DNA of 60,149 nt, taken from NCBI GenBank assembly GCA_900756545.1, contig CAAEKO010000039.1, positions 1 to 60,149 of the forward strand, read 5' to 3'. The DNA is from Clostridia bacterium (lineage in GTDB: Bacteria; Bacillota; Clostridia; UBA1381). A program made the translations under genes and the position numbers. Position 1 is the stretch's first letter, and each line of letters starts with the position of its first letter. The notes below the pieces were generated by a model. The model searched no databases, had not been told where the DNA came from, and was given only the letters and a program-made list of their open reading frames with translations. Below, piece by piece: positions 8,513 to 18,778 of this stretch.

Positions 8513-8644
8513 ATGATAAAAGAGTTATTGACAAAAACAGCGGCAAAAATGACAGAAATTAAACAGGATGGCTTTCAGGAAAAATGCCCCATCGGGATTA
8601 AACGAATATTGATGGAAGGATTGAATAGCCATGATGATCGATAA
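8513..8644 (+). CDS. Short 43-residue ORF at the head of the surface-protein operon
   Basis: The ORF begins MIKELLTKTAAKMTEIK and has a strong ribosome site, GGGAGG, six bases before its ATG. It ends 14 bases inside the next gene, which lies in another frame, so the two may be translationally coupled. It is polar and lysine-rich with one cysteine, and lacks a signal peptide or membrane span. I recognise no family. It could be a real small protein or a leader ORF that tunes translation of the following gene. Confidence 0.5.
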   Translation: MIKELLTKTAAKMTEIKQDGFQEKCPIGIKRILMEGLNSHDDR

Positions 8645-10340
8645 GTTGATCCAAAACAAACTGGAAGTATTTCATGAAATGTATGATGAACAAGCCGGGA
8701 TGATTGGGGAAAATAAAACGGATATGGGCGCCGGATATCATACGAAACGGACAGGGATAGTTCATGGTACGAATATTTCTGCTGAATATGCGGTAGCCAT
8801 CATTTATACGAAGGCCGCAGGATATTATGATCGGGCAGAAAAGATTTTTAGAACGCTTTCACATTTACAGGATACAAACCCGGACAGCGCTACGTTTGGG
8901 CTGTGGTCATACTATATGGAGGAGGAGTTGGCCGATATGCTGGCGCCGGACTATAATTTTTCTGACTTTATCGGAAAGCACTTTATTTACGGATTGACCG
9001 CCGGCAGAGATGCTTTGAGCGCCGAAACACAGGATATCATGAAAACGGCGCTGTTAAACGCTATGGAATGCAGTATCCGGCGAAATGTTTCTCCAGATTA
9101 TTCTAATATCAGCATGATGAGTTGTATGACAGTGATTTCGGCGGGGGAGCTTTTAGAAAATGAACGCCTGTTTAAAATCGGAAAAACAAGATTAAAAAAG
9201 GCTTATACATATAATATATTCAATGGCGCATTTACCGAATATAATTCCTCAACATATACACCGCTGGCCATTGCGGAGCTGACCAGAATGCTGATGTATT
9301 TCAAGGATATGGATTGCCGGCAGATGGCGAAGGAGCTTCATGATATGGCCTGGGAAAATATTTCTTTATATTATAACCCACATACTGGAGAGATTTCACC
9401 GCCGCAAAAGCGCGCATACCGGGATTTGGATGACGGTCAGCTGCAAAGCCTGATTTATATATCGACAGATGGAAAATACGGAAGGCTGAACCATCCGGAA
9501 AATCTTCTTTTGTCTTTTCTAACACTTCCGTTCCATTGCCCGGAAAAATATTTTAGAAATTTTGAATTTACAGGCGAACGATGGCTGGATAAGATTTACT
9601 ATAAAAGAAACCAGATTCGAACAAAAGATGAAGATGCGGTAATTGTGCGGAATATTGACAGCCCAAATCTTAAGGCGTACACGTATTTAACTGAAACCTA
9701 TTCCATGGGGGCCTTTGACAAAACCGACCTCTGGAATCAAAGGCGGACGTCCATGGTTACATGGGGGACGCCGGAATCACCGAAATGTATGCGACTTCGC
9801 TGTATCAACGGGGATTATGACTATTGCTCCGGTGTGGTGCGGACAGATATGATTAAAAATAGAATGCTGTCCCATATCGGATTTGTGACAGATCACGGCG
9901 ATTTTCATTATATTCTGGATAAGAAGAAGGACGGTGTTATCACAACAAACCGAATATCGTTCCGGTTTGAATTCAGCGGGAATGTAGAGGGCGTCAGAAT
10001 CGTCCAGGACGGCGGCAGCTTTCTGATTACTGACTCTGAAATGATGATCCGGCTGGAGGTTTTAGAATGGATATTTAATGGCAAACCAGGAGAGATCGTC
10101 CTGTACGAAGCGGAACGAATGATTGAACTAGTAGGCTATACAGGAGAAACAAGGACATTTGATTTTAACAAATTCCAAGACAGCTACGGTATTTTTACGC
10201 TGTCTGTTATGGCGGACGCACCGCGCTGCACTGTATCTATCGAAAATGGTATAGTTCGTTCTCAGACGAAGGATACGTCTCTCTGCGTGCGGACTCATAC
10301 TGGAATCAAGACTTTTGATGAATTCATGGCGTTGGAATAG
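8631..10340 (+). CDS. Alpha/alpha-toroid protein, possible polysaccharide lyase-like enzyme
   Basis: A 569-residue protein without signal peptide. The N-terminal two thirds is helical with repeated aromatic patterns and a GAFTEYNSSTYTPLAI segment. It resembles the (alpha/alpha) toroids of heparinase II/III-type and related polysaccharide lyases, where such Asn/Tyr-rich stretches line the active cleft. The last third looks like beta-sandwich (GVITTNRISFRFEFSGN). I do not recognise a named family, so both lyase and hydrolase are possible. A GGAAGG site lies about ten bases before the tandem ATGs at 8631 and 8634. Being cytoplasmic, it should act on imported oligosaccharides. Confidence 0.7.
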   Translation: MMIDKLIQNKLEVFHEMYDEQAGMIGENKTDMGAGYHTKRTGIVHGTNISAEYAVAIIYTKAAGYYDRAEKIFRTLSHLQDTNPDSATFGLWSYYMEEELADMLAPDYNFSDFIGKHFIYGLTAGRDALSAETQDIMKTALLNAMECSIRRNVSPDYSNISMMSCMTVISAGELLENERLFKIGKTRLKKAYTYNIFNGAFTEYNSSTYTPLAIAELTRMLMYFKDMDCRQMAKELHDMAWENISLYYNPHTGEISPPQKRAYRDLDDGQLQSLIYISTDGKYGRLNHPENLLLSFLTLPFHCPEKYFRNFEFTGERWLDKIYYKRNQIRTKDEDAVIVRNIDSPNLKAYTYLTETYSMGAFDKTDLWNQRRTSMVTWGTPESPKCMRLRCINGDYDYCSGVVRTDMIKNRMLSHIGFVTDHGDFHYILDKKKDGVITTNRISFRFEFSGNVEGVRIVQDGGSFLITDSEMMIRLEVLEWIFNGKPGEIVLYEAERMIELVGYTGETRTFDFNKFQDSYGIFTLSVMADAPRCTVSIENGIVRSQTKDTSLCVRTHTGIKTFDEFMALE

Positions 10341-10376
10341 CCAGTCCGGAATTTGAGAGAAAGGATAAGAAAAAAT

Positions 10377-12998
10377 ATGAAGAGAACGAAAACCATTTGT
10401 GCTGTTCTGGGAGTATCACTGCTTTTATCTATTTTTGGCGGGATGCGGATATCCTTTGGCGCGGAGCGGAATGATTTGTCGGCGGTGCAGTGCTTGCGGG
10501 ATCTGGGAGGCGCGGAAGTTAACGCGGAAACAGATTTTGAAGCGACACTCACGAGAGCGCAGTTCTGCACGGTTTTACTCAAATATCTCCGCTTGGACAA
10601 TAACGGTATGTATAATGCGGATAATACCCCTTTCATCGATGTAGACCCGGGACGCGCGGATTTCTCAGCAATCCGCACAGTATACGATTTGGGCTTTATC
10701 GCCGGCGGAGAGAACCGGTATTTTTATCCAGAACGGGAAATCACAGGTGCAGAAATGCTGACAATCCTGACAACGGTTCTGGGATATGGACAGGAAGCGG
10801 TTATAAAAGGTGGTTTCCCAATGGGCTATATTACTGTGGCGCAGGATAAAAAATTGCTGAAAGATGTGACTATGGATTACCAGGCCCCGGTGAATCTGGC
10901 GGATATGTATCAGACCCTATTCAACGCTTTAGAAGTGCCTATTTTTGCGTTTGTAATTGATGGAACGGAAACAAGATTTACAGATGAGGACGGAAAAAAC
11001 ATTCTCAACACATACTATAAAGCAGAAAAAGCCCGGGGAAAAGTCACAGCAAACCAATATACAGGATTGGCGGCAGCAGATAGCAGGGTGATGAAAAAAC
11101 AGATCGCCATTGACGATAAGGTATTTGTCTGTAGCCAGGATTTTAGCGGAATGCTGGGGAAATATGTGGATTATTATATTTCCTATTGGGAGGATAGCAG
11201 CGGAGTTGTTGTCCACATTAGCCCGTTATCTCAGTATAACACGGAAACTAGAATTGATGCAGAGTATATTGAAAGCGTATCGGATAGGACGGTCAGTTAT
11301 TCGCAAGACGAAAACGTGTCCAGAATAAAAAAACTCACTATTTCGGAAAAGGCGGACGTAATTTATAATGGACGGGCATATACCGGTTACGGCGCATTAG
11401 AGAATATAATGCCTCAAAACGGATATGTTACTGGTTTGGATAACAACCGGGATGGTGAAGCTGACGTGGTTTTTATTCTGGAATATGAAAATTATTTTAT
11501 TGACGGCATCAACAAAACGGATAAAATTGTTTTTGATTATGATTCCGGCAAACAATTGGAATTGGATAATACAAAACACACTGTAGAGATATTTAATGAA
11601 AATGGGGATACAGTGAAGTTTTCAGAATTGAAAACCGGAACGCTGATTTCTGCGGTACAAAGTATGGACGTAGGGGAAAAATTGGTACGGGTCTATATCA
11701 GCAATACCGTAATAAGCGGTACAGTTACTGCGATTGGTGAGGATGAATGTAAAATTGATGGTACAGCTTATAAAACTGCAGCGGCTGTTCAGAGAGATTT
11801 GAAAATCAATACAATCGGCGACTTTTACATAGATATCAAAGGGAAAATCGCAGTATTCAAAGTAACGGCGGATGAGAGCTATGCCTATGGCCTTGTATAT
11901 AAAGTAATTCACGACACGGATAATGATCAGGTTATCCTTCGGCTGTTTACCGCAGCGGAAACCTTTGCCGATTATATTTTAGCAGAAAAAGTGGTACTGA
12001 ACAAAAAGCGTGTGCGCTTGGATTCCAGCGGTGGTATGCATACGATTCTGAACATGGTGGAGCCAAAAATGGTGATTCGTTATCAGGTGAATGGCGAAGG
12101 TAAAATAGATCGTATTGAAATACCAGCAGCTATGACCGAAAAGGATGGAACAAAAATGCCTGCCAATACAACAGACTACCGGGTATTGTATGAAGGCTCG
12201 TCGTTTAAGCATAGAAATGGTATTTTGGATGGTAAACTGATTATCAACAGCGATACGCTTATTTTCAGTATGCCGAAGACAGAAAACTGGGAAGACAGGG
12301 ACGCCTTTGGAACTCTGACGTCTGGCGCTTTTACCGGTGGATCAACTTATTCAAAAAACTATAAGGCGTATGCATTGGGGGAAAAGCCGGTAAATATTGC
12401 GGATGTGATGACGATTGAGGATATGGCCCGAGGTTCCATTGGCAATAATACAAATATGGTTATAGTGACTGCTGTTTTGAACGGTATCAATGCTGATGAC
12501 GACGCCTGCAAGATTATTAAAGGGATCTCCAGCGGAAATGCCGCAGAGCTGATTTGTGAAAACGAAGCGTTGGTAAATGACAACAACATTATGCGGGGAG
12601 ATATTATCCGCGTGGGGACAAATTCAGCGGGAGTTGTGAATAAAATTCAAAAAATTTATAACGCAGGAGGCGTTAGCGGTAACGGCGCCGTACTCCAGCC
12701 AGAGACAGGGACATGTGAAAACGCGGTAAGCTTTGACTCTGAATTCCGTGTGGTTGTCGGGAAAGTCGTGGACGTAAAGGATAATTATATGAAATTGTCT
12801 ATTCAGAAAAAATCCGATGATAGGCTTTATACAGATGAAACAAACTGTGGAATTTCAGGCGCTTCAATTATACGGTTTGAAGCGGACAACCCGAAATCAG
12901 TTCCTACATCCTGTTCCGCAGGCGAGCTGGTGAAGGGAGATACCGTGGTTGTGCGGATGAACCTGGCCAATGCGAAAGAAATTGTGATTTTGCGGTAA
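10377..12998 (+). CDS. Secreted SLH-domain surface protein with unrecognised body
   Basis: An 873-residue protein with a signal peptide (residues 1-28, cleavage near SFGA-ER). Three divergent SLH repeats cover about 35-185 (LTRAQFCTVLLKYL, ITGAEMLTIL and a worn third copy). SLH modules bind pyruvylated secondary cell-wall polymer, so it should sit on the cell surface. The remaining 680 residues are beta-rich, with short GTVTAIGEDECKIDGTAYK-like segments that suggest repeated small beta-barrels, as in S-layer-like proteins. I find no catalytic motif. ATG at 10377 is taken as the start because it opens a clean signal peptide; the frame extends to a TTG at 10353. It could be structural or polymer-binding. 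Confidence 0.82.
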   Translation: MKRTKTICAVLGVSLLLSIFGGMRISFGAERNDLSAVQCLRDLGGAEVNAETDFEATLTRAQFCTVLLKYLRLDNNGMYNADNTPFIDVDPGRADFSAIRTVYDLGFIAGGENRYFYPEREITGAEMLTILTTVLGYGQEAVIKGGFPMGYITVAQDKKLLKDVTMDYQAPVNLADMYQTLFNALEVPIFAFVIDGTETRFTDEDGKNILNTYYKAEKARGKVTANQYTGLAAADSRVMKKQIAIDDKVFVCSQDFSGMLGKYVDYYISYWEDSSGVVVHISPLSQYNTETRIDAEYIESVSDRTVSYSQDENVSRIKKLTISEKADVIYNGRAYTGYGALENIMPQNGYVTGLDNNRDGEADVVFILEYENYFIDGINKTDKIVFDYDSGKQLELDNTKHTVEIFNENGDTVKFSELKTGTLISAVQSMDVGEKLVRVYISNTVISGTVTAIGEDECKIDGTAYKTAAAVQRDLKINTIGDFYIDIKGKIAVFKVTADESYAYGLVYKVIHDTDNDQVILRLFTAAETFADYILAEKVVLNKKRVRLDSSGGMHTILNMVEPKMVIRYQVNGEGKIDRIEIPAAMTEKDGTKMPANTTDYRVLYEGSSFKHRNGILDGKLIINSDTLIFSMPKTENWEDRDAFGTLTSGAFTGGSTYSKNYKAYALGEKPVNIADVMTIEDMARGSIGNNTNMVIVTAVLNGINADDDACKIIKGISSGNAAELICENEALVNDNNIMRGDIIRVGTNSAGVVNKIQKIYNAGGVSGNGAVLQPETGTCENAVSFDSEFRVVVGKVVDVKDNYMKLSIQKKSDDRLYTDETNCGISGASIIRFEADNPKSVPTSCSAGELVKGDTVVVRMNLANAKEIVILR

Positions 12999-13029
12999 AC
13001 GATGTTTGAAGAAAGGATTGGATAGCCTT

Positions 13030-14688
13030 ATGAAGAAAGTGATACTTGCTATATTGGCAGCTTCAGCTATTATTGTACAGACGGTTTTTGCGGAAAATAT
13101 AATGAATATCAATATAGATTCGTTTACCTTTGACGTTTCGTTTGCAAGTGAGATCAATACTGTGCGGCCGACAATACAGGTGTTGGATGAAGATAAAACC
13201 AGTGTGATTTATCTTGGCGAAGGAACCAGTGTACAGGAGGAAAATGGAACATATACTTTCCTGTTTGAATCATTTAATGTACCTAAAACATTGGAAACAG
13301 GCGCCTATATCGTAAGAATCGGTGGAGAAGGCCTTACTTGCGCCGAAGAAAAGATCTATTTTGTCAATGTATTTGATAAAGGGAGTGCCCTCAATCTTCT
13401 GGACAGTGCGGACATAGATGGGATTTTAGCCATTCTTAAAGAAAACCGGGAAAAGCTTGGCGTTGATTTGGAAGACTATCTGGCGCTTGACGCCGCATGG
13501 CAGAAGACAGTGAATGAAGCGATTTTCGCTTTGAATCTTGCCAACGACTGTTCAAAAGAGCAGGTAAACCATAAATACAAGTTGTTTTTGGATACATTCT
13601 CTGAAAAAATGGAAATCGCGGTGATTGCGGGAGGGAAAGACCCACAAAAAGTACTTACTATGATTGAAAAATCACAATACCTCGGCTTGGATAAGGAAAC
13701 ATGGTACAGTAAACTGGGAGTAAATAAAGGCTGGGCGGCAGAGATTTTGGCTGGGACGGATTTTCCGGTGACAGTTACAAAGCAGGAACTTGTCCGGGCT
13801 TATAATGGGGCGATATTAACAGGCGTTATTGCCAACTGTGATTGGGGAACAGGAAAAGAGGCCCTGTCTTATTTTAGTAAAACGGGTCTTGTGGATGTAA
13901 ATATTAGTAAAGCAGAAGCATTGTCACAAACCAACCAGGCCAATGTTTTTAAGGATTTAAAAAATGCAAAAATTAAGGATTATCTGGCGATACCGTCTAA
14001 ATATAATGAACTTATCCAGAAATATACATCTTCCGGCGGAGGAACTGGCGGATCCGGCGGAGGAACTGGGGGTAGCGGCCCGGTAATTGCTATGCAGCCT
14101 GAGGCTACGCCTGCACCGACTGTATCGCCGGACACAGAGCCACTGGCTTTTTATGATTTGGATACAGTAGAATGGGCGCGGGAAGCGATAGAAAGCCTTG
14201 CGAAAGGCGGCGTTTTAAGCGGGGATGGCAGCGGTGCGTTTGCCCCGCAGCGGCTGATTACCCGGGAAGAATTTGCGAAAATCATGGTCAGTGCATTTGC
14301 GTTATACGAGCCAGAAGCGGTTTGTGGATTTACGGATGTTCCGCAGGGAACCTGGTTTTATCCCTATGTGGCCTCCGCGAAGAAAAACGGTCTGATTTCC
14401 GGGATCAGCGCGGAGGAGTTTGGTACGGGGCAGAATATTACAAGGCAGGATATGGCAGTGATTTTAGAACGTGTTTATGCAATGGCGGGCAGCCAGCCCT
14501 TGGGAGAAGCCGTTGAATTTCAGGATGGATGGGAAATCGCAGACTATGCGAAGCCGGCTGTGGAAATATTGACTGCTGCGGGGATATTACGCGGGACAGA
14601 CAATAATACATTTTCACCGCGCCAAGGCGTTACCAGAGCACAGGGAGCGAAAGCAGTCTATGAATTGCTTCAGGTGATAGGGGGATGA
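13030..14688 (+). CDS. Secreted protein with C-terminal SLH anchor
   Basis: A 552-residue protein. The signal peptide ends near VFA-EN (residue 21), and about 310 residues of unassigned alpha/beta sequence follow. Then comes a Gly/Ser linker encoded by a 21-base tandem repeat, a Pro/Thr stretch (362-372), and three SLH repeats (about 375-545) with ITREEFAKIM, ITRQDMAVIL and VTRAQGAKAV motifs. The SLH triplet should fix it to the wall polymer. The central part has no catalytic motif that I know. It may bind substrate or scaffold neighbouring enzymes. ATG at 13030 is preferred over the upstream TTG at 13006 because it opens the signal peptide. The next gene overlaps or abuts its stop. Confidence 0.84.
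   Translation: MKKVILAILAASAIIVQTVFAENIMNINIDSFTFDVSFASEINTVRPTIQVLDEDKTSVIYLGEGTSVQEENGTYTFLFESFNVPKTLETGAYIVRIGGEGLTCAEEKIYFVNVFDKGSALNLLDSADIDGILAILKENREKLGVDLEDYLALDAAWQKTVNEAIFALNLANDCSKEQVNHKYKLFLDTFSEKMEIAVIAGGKDPQKVLTMIEKSQYLGLDKETWYSKLGVNKGWAAEILAGTDFPVTVTKQELVRAYNGAILTGVIANCDWGTGKEALSYFSKTGLVDVNISKAEALSQTNQANVFKDLKNAKIKDYLAIPSKYNELIQKYTSSGGGTGGSGGGTGGSGPVIAMQPEATPAPTVSPDTEPLAFYDLDTVEWAREAIESLAKGGVLSGDGSGAFAPQRLITREEFAKIMVSAFALYEPEAVCGFTDVPQGTWFYPYVASAKKNGLISGISAEEFGTGQNITRQDMAVILERVYAMAGSQPLGEAVEFQDGWEIADYAKPAVEILTAAGILRGTDNNTFSPRQGVTRAQGAKAVYELLQVIGG
14032..14073 (+). repeat. Two 21-bp tandem repeats encoding a Gly/Ser linker
   Basis: Units at 14032-14052 and 14053-14073 begin TCCGGCGGAGGAACTGG and differ only at the last few bases. 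They encode SGGGTGG twice, a flexible linker between the body and the SLH anchor of the host protein. Confidence 0.8.
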
Positions 14689-14690
14689 AA

Positions 14691-17600
14691 ATGAAAAACT
14701 CAAAAATTTTAATCCTTTTACTGGTCTCCATGTTATTTTTCAGTATGCCTGTCAATATTAGCTTGGCTGCTGATGAAAATATGGTTACTAACCCATCCTT
14801 CAATACAGATACTAACGGTTGGCTGTCCAGATACGGCGCCACTGTAAGCTGGGATGCAAACGGCTATTCCGGCGGTGCGGCAAAGGTAAAGCTGGCAGGC
14901 GGCTACAGCGCTATTGCCCAGAATATCACATTCAAACCGGACAGGACATATGACATCAGCTTTTATATCCGGCTGGAAGAGGGAGCAGGCTCCAGCACCG
15001 TTACAGTGATCCAGAATTTTTCCGGCGGTGCGGGCGGCTGGAACTATTTGATCTCCAGCGAGCCAATCAACGAATCCTGGAAAAAAGTATTGATTACATA
15101 TACCTGTACAGGCTTTAATACAAAAGGCGGTGAAGTTAACGGAGAAGGTACGCTGGAATTTCGGATCGGGGATGGACAAACAAAGCTTACCCATTATCTG
15201 GATGAGGTTACGATTATACAGAGGCCGGCGGAGGATGATGAAGAGCCTGAAATTACCCCTACTCCTTCACCTACCCCTACGCCATTCGTAAACCGGGGTG
15301 TAGAAAAGAAAACCTTTGAAGATATGACGTCACACTGGGCCAAAGAAATTGTCACAGCGCTGGCTTCGGAAAATCTGATTGACGGTATAGGGGAAAGCCA
15401 GTTTGCGCCGGAAATGGCAATGACAAGAGCGGAATTTACCAAAATGATTGTATCCGTGTTTAGGCTTGAAAACACAGGATACCACGATATTTATTCTGAT
15501 GTTAAGTCAGGACAGTGGTTTGCTGAATATATACAGACAGCCTATGACATTGGATTAATCAGCCCGGCTATGACCATTGGTGGCAAGTTCCAGCCGGAAA
15601 GGCCTATAACACGGGAGGAAGCCGCAGCGATACTATATAATGCCGCGAACAAAAAATTGATAAAAGAACAGAAAAAGGATATTGTTTATCAGGATTATGA
15701 TAAAATTTCCCTGTGGGCTTGCGAGGCGGTAAAAGGCGCATCGAGAATGGGTCTTTTGAACGGGTTTGAGGACGGCACATTCCGGCCCGGGGAAACCATG
15801 ACAAGAGCTCAGGGTGCGGCTATGTATATGAACATGCTGAACCAAGTCGGCAGGATCACTATTTTTGTAGACGGTGAGAACGGCAGCGACCAAAACGACG
15901 GGTCTTTTGCAAGGCCTTTAGCGTCAATTTTGGCGGCGAAAAATCTTGTAGCAAAATCCAATCAGTCCATGCGCAGTAATCTATATGTGTTCATCCGGGA
16001 TGGAGAATATTATATTGACCAAACACTGGAATTCACACAAAATGATTCTGGAACAAACGGATATAATATCGTTTATACTTCTTACGGCAACGGAGAGGCG
16101 ACGCTGTCCGGCGGCGTGCATATGAGCGGATTTTCACTGTATGACGGTACGCTGAATATCTACAGGGCAAAGGTGGATAAAAGTATTGACACAAGGCAGA
16201 TGTTTGTAAACGGGGTGCGGGCAGTCCGTGCAAGGAGCCGGACAGGGCTTTCAAACTGCACTACGGATAACGGTCAGGTAGGGCATACCACAACAGATAC
16301 ATTTTTAGCTGATTTTAAGCACGTTGAAGATCTGGAAATGGTTTACTATGAGCAGTGGACCAACCCACGCTGTGGTGTTAATTATATCACGGTAGATGGT
16401 GAAACCGCTACACTGGTGATGGATCAGCCTGGCTGGAACGCAGTCCGTAATAAGGGCGGTACATCCGTCACCTCGCCGGTTTACTACGAAAACGCCATAG
16501 AACTGCTGGACGAACCGGGAGAATGGTATCTGGATACGCACGAGGGCTATTTATATTATATACCCCGAATATTTGAGGATATGCAGACGGCGGATGTAGT
16601 ACTCCCGGTTACAGAAAAATTGATTACAATGGAAGGCTCCGTTGAAGAAAATGTCCACAATATCTATTTTGATGGCTTAGAATTCGCTTATACAACGTGG
16701 ATGCGCCCGTCTACGGAAAACGGGCACTCCGACGCCCAGAACAACCATCTGCGGCAGTCCGGAGTTCCGCTGATGCCAGATACAGCTGTAAAGGTAGAAA
16801 ATGCAAGATATATTAATTTTCTAAACTGTAAATTTGATAAGCTTGGAATTACTGCACTACAGCTTTTTGGCGGTATTAAGGACTGTAATGTGATCGGAAA
16901 TGAGTTCTGGGATATTTCAGGCAGCGCTATATCTTTGGGCGAACCGGATACAGGCGACGCAAATATCTGGAATCCTATAGATGAAAAATACATGATCCGG
17001 AATAATACCATTGCAAACAATTATATCCACAGCATTGCCGCAGATTATAAATCTGCGGCGGCAATCTCCGCAGGATTCCCCAAGGATACAAACATTGTCC
17101 ACAATGAGATTTTTGACGCACCTTACAGCGGTATGCACATTGGTTATGGCTGGGATACCAAAGAAACCACCTCCCTGGAGAATTTTAATATAGCGAATAA
17201 TTATATTCACGCAGTAATGAGCGACAGGATTTACGATGGCGGCGGTATTTATTTGATGGGAGCAACTTCTGGTACGATGGAAAAACCGAACCTTGTATCC
17301 CAAAACTATATTGAAAGTATTCGGAATTATTACGGTGCGCTTTACCCAGACGAGGGCACACAGTTTTGGAAAATTACCCAGAACGTTATTGATTTGACGG
17401 ATACGCCGTACTGGTATGGAAACGGGAATAATAAAGGGGAGTCCAAATGGCTTCATTGTTGGGCAAAGACGATCCGCAACATGCAGTATGTAGACAATTA
17501 CTCTACAGTGGAGAATAGAACCTATAACGGCACAGACTCAATTTTTGAGGAGGCCAAAGTATATCCTGACGCGAATTGGCCGGCAGAGGCCCAGGCCATT

Positions 17601-18767
17601 ATGGATAAAGCAGGATTAGAAGCTGACTATCTGAAAAAATTTCCGGTGGATTGCCAAGAGGTCAGGATTGAAAAAACAAAGTACGATGATCTGCGGTCTG
17701 GTGATTCTTTTACAATTCTACTGACAGGCAAAGGCCGAAAAAAACAGGACGCCCAGGTAGATATGCGCAAAGTGTTTTTTCGGAGCAGGAATGAAGCGGT
17801 AGCCATTGTAGACAGTACGGGGAAGGTTACCGCAACAGGACAGGGACAGACAGAGATAGTAGTCGATGTTCTGCTGGGAGATATTTTAAAGACTTTTGAA
17901 ATTTCCGTAACTGTGGATGACGTGCTGAGCGAGATCAAATTGAACACAAAAAAGATTCAGATGCAGGAAGGATACGATTACGAGATTAAGGTTAAGGCAT
18001 ATTCCAAATTTGGACGCAAGTTGGATGTTGAAAGTTTCACATTGCAAGCTGCCGATACTGCCGTGGTAAAAACTGATACTACGAAAATCATAGCGCAGGA
18101 TGCCGGAGAAACAGTCGTGAAAGTCATTGTTGATTATGACGGACAGACGGTTGAAAAAGATATCCCTGTAACAGTAGTAGCAGCTGGTGAACAGATGGAG
18201 GATATCGGATACGACTTTACAGAGGAACTTACGCATCCAGAGGAATGGACTATGGATAATAACGTAGTCAAATCTAAAATTACCAATGGTATGCTGGTGT
18301 CCACCCCCAGTACATTTATTGCCTATGAGGGCAGTGAATTTAAGGATGAGCTATTTAACTTTGATATTAAAATTAATGCCACAAGCGGCTGGCCATCCAT
18401 TTGCTTCCGGGCCAATGATACGACAAGCCCGTATTCCAGCGCCACGTTGTATATGCTGACTTTTGGTCAGGGTAAGCTAGAGCTCCAGCGCTTCAACGAA
18501 GGTTCGCGGACTGTGATTTATGGCGCGCAGGAGGGGTATGAGTCTAAAGGCGGAGAAGCTGTACCGTGTAATTTTGAATATGGCAGGAAATATACGGTGA
18601 AATGCGGCGCCCGCAATGAAGCTGATGGTGTTCGGATCGTAGCATATATTGATAATGTCAAAATTATAGACTATCTGGACACAGACGAAGACGCTGTACG
18701 TGAACAAGGTTATGTTGAGCTTTACTGCCGGAGCGGCAGCATGGAGTTATCCGCACCAACAAAATAG
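14691..18767 (+). CDS. SLH-anchored CBM/beta-helix carbohydrate-active protein
   Basis: A 1358-residue modular surface protein. In order: signal peptide (about 1-27); a CenC-like carbohydrate-binding module (30-176) ending in LEFRIGDG and YLDEV; a TPTPSPTPTP linker; three SLH repeats (206-385) with MTRAEFTKMI, ITREEAAAIL and MTRAQGAAMY; a right-handed beta-helix (about 393-970) with VNGVRAVRARS, GMHIGYGWD and YPDEGTQFW patterns; two Big2-like Ig domains; and a C-terminal concanavalin-like sandwich (about 1165-1358). The helix resembles the GH141/GH120-type fold, a tentative assignment. The SLH block in the middle rather than at an end is unusual. ATG at 14691 has GGGGG seven bases upstream; ATG at 14685 overlaps the previous stop. 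Confidence 0.85.
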   Translation: MKNSKILILLLVSMLFFSMPVNISLAADENMVTNPSFNTDTNGWLSRYGATVSWDANGYSGGAAKVKLAGGYSAIAQNITFKPDRTYDISFYIRLEEGAGSSTVTVIQNFSGGAGGWNYLISSEPINESWKKVLITYTCTGFNTKGGEVNGEGTLEFRIGDGQTKLTHYLDEVTIIQRPAEDDEEPEITPTPSPTPTPFVNRGVEKKTFEDMTSHWAKEIVTALASENLIDGIGESQFAPEMAMTRAEFTKMIVSVFRLENTGYHDIYSDVKSGQWFAEYIQTAYDIGLISPAMTIGGKFQPERPITREEAAAILYNAANKKLIKEQKKDIVYQDYDKISLWACEAVKGASRMGLLNGFEDGTFRPGETMTRAQGAAMYMNMLNQVGRITIFVDGENGSDQNDGSFARPLASILAAKNLVAKSNQSMRSNLYVFIRDGEYYIDQTLEFTQNDSGTNGYNIVYTSYGNGEATLSGGVHMSGFSLYDGTLNIYRAKVDKSIDTRQMFVNGVRAVRARSRTGLSNCTTDNGQVGHTTTDTFLADFKHVEDLEMVYYEQWTNPRCGVNYITVDGETATLVMDQPGWNAVRNKGGTSVTSPVYYENAIELLDEPGEWYLDTHEGYLYYIPRIFEDMQTADVVLPVTEKLITMEGSVEENVHNIYFDGLEFAYTTWMRPSTENGHSDAQNNHLRQSGVPLMPDTAVKVENARYINFLNCKFDKLGITALQLFGGIKDCNVIGNEFWDISGSAISLGEPDTGDANIWNPIDEKYMIRNNTIANNYIHSIAADYKSAAAISAGFPKDTNIVHNEIFDAPYSGMHIGYGWDTKETTSLENFNIANNYIHAVMSDRIYDGGGIYLMGATSGTMEKPNLVSQNYIESIRNYYGALYPDEGTQFWKITQNVIDLTDTPYWYGNGNNKGESKWLHCWAKTIRNMQYVDNYSTVENRTYNGTDSIFEEAKVYPDANWPAEAQAIMDKAGLEADYLKKFPVDCQEVRIEKTKYDDLRSGDSFTILLTGKGRKKQDAQVDMRKVFFRSRNEAVAIVDSTGKVTATGQGQTEIVVDVLLGDILKTFEISVTVDDVLSEIKLNTKKIQMQEGYDYEIKVKAYSKFGRKLDVESFTLQAADTAVVKTDTTKIIAQDAGETVVKVIVDYDGQTVEKDIPVTVVAAGEQMEDIGYDFTEELTHPEEWTMDNNVVKSKITNGMLVSTPSTFIAYEGSEFKDELFNFDIKINATSGWPSICFRANDTTSPYSSATLYMLTFGQGKLELQRFNEGSRTVIYGAQEGYESKGGEAVPCNFEYGRKYTVKCGARNEADGVRIVAYIDNVKIIDYLDTDEDAVREQGYVELYCRSGSMELSAPTK

Positions 18768-18778
18768 GAGGAATGCCA

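Noticed and set aside
10353..10376. TTG start extensions ahead of several genes (also at 13006, 32134, 37055, 38962)
   Set aside because: In each case a downstream ATG or GTG has the ribosome site or opens the signal peptide, so the longer frames are taken as non-coding.
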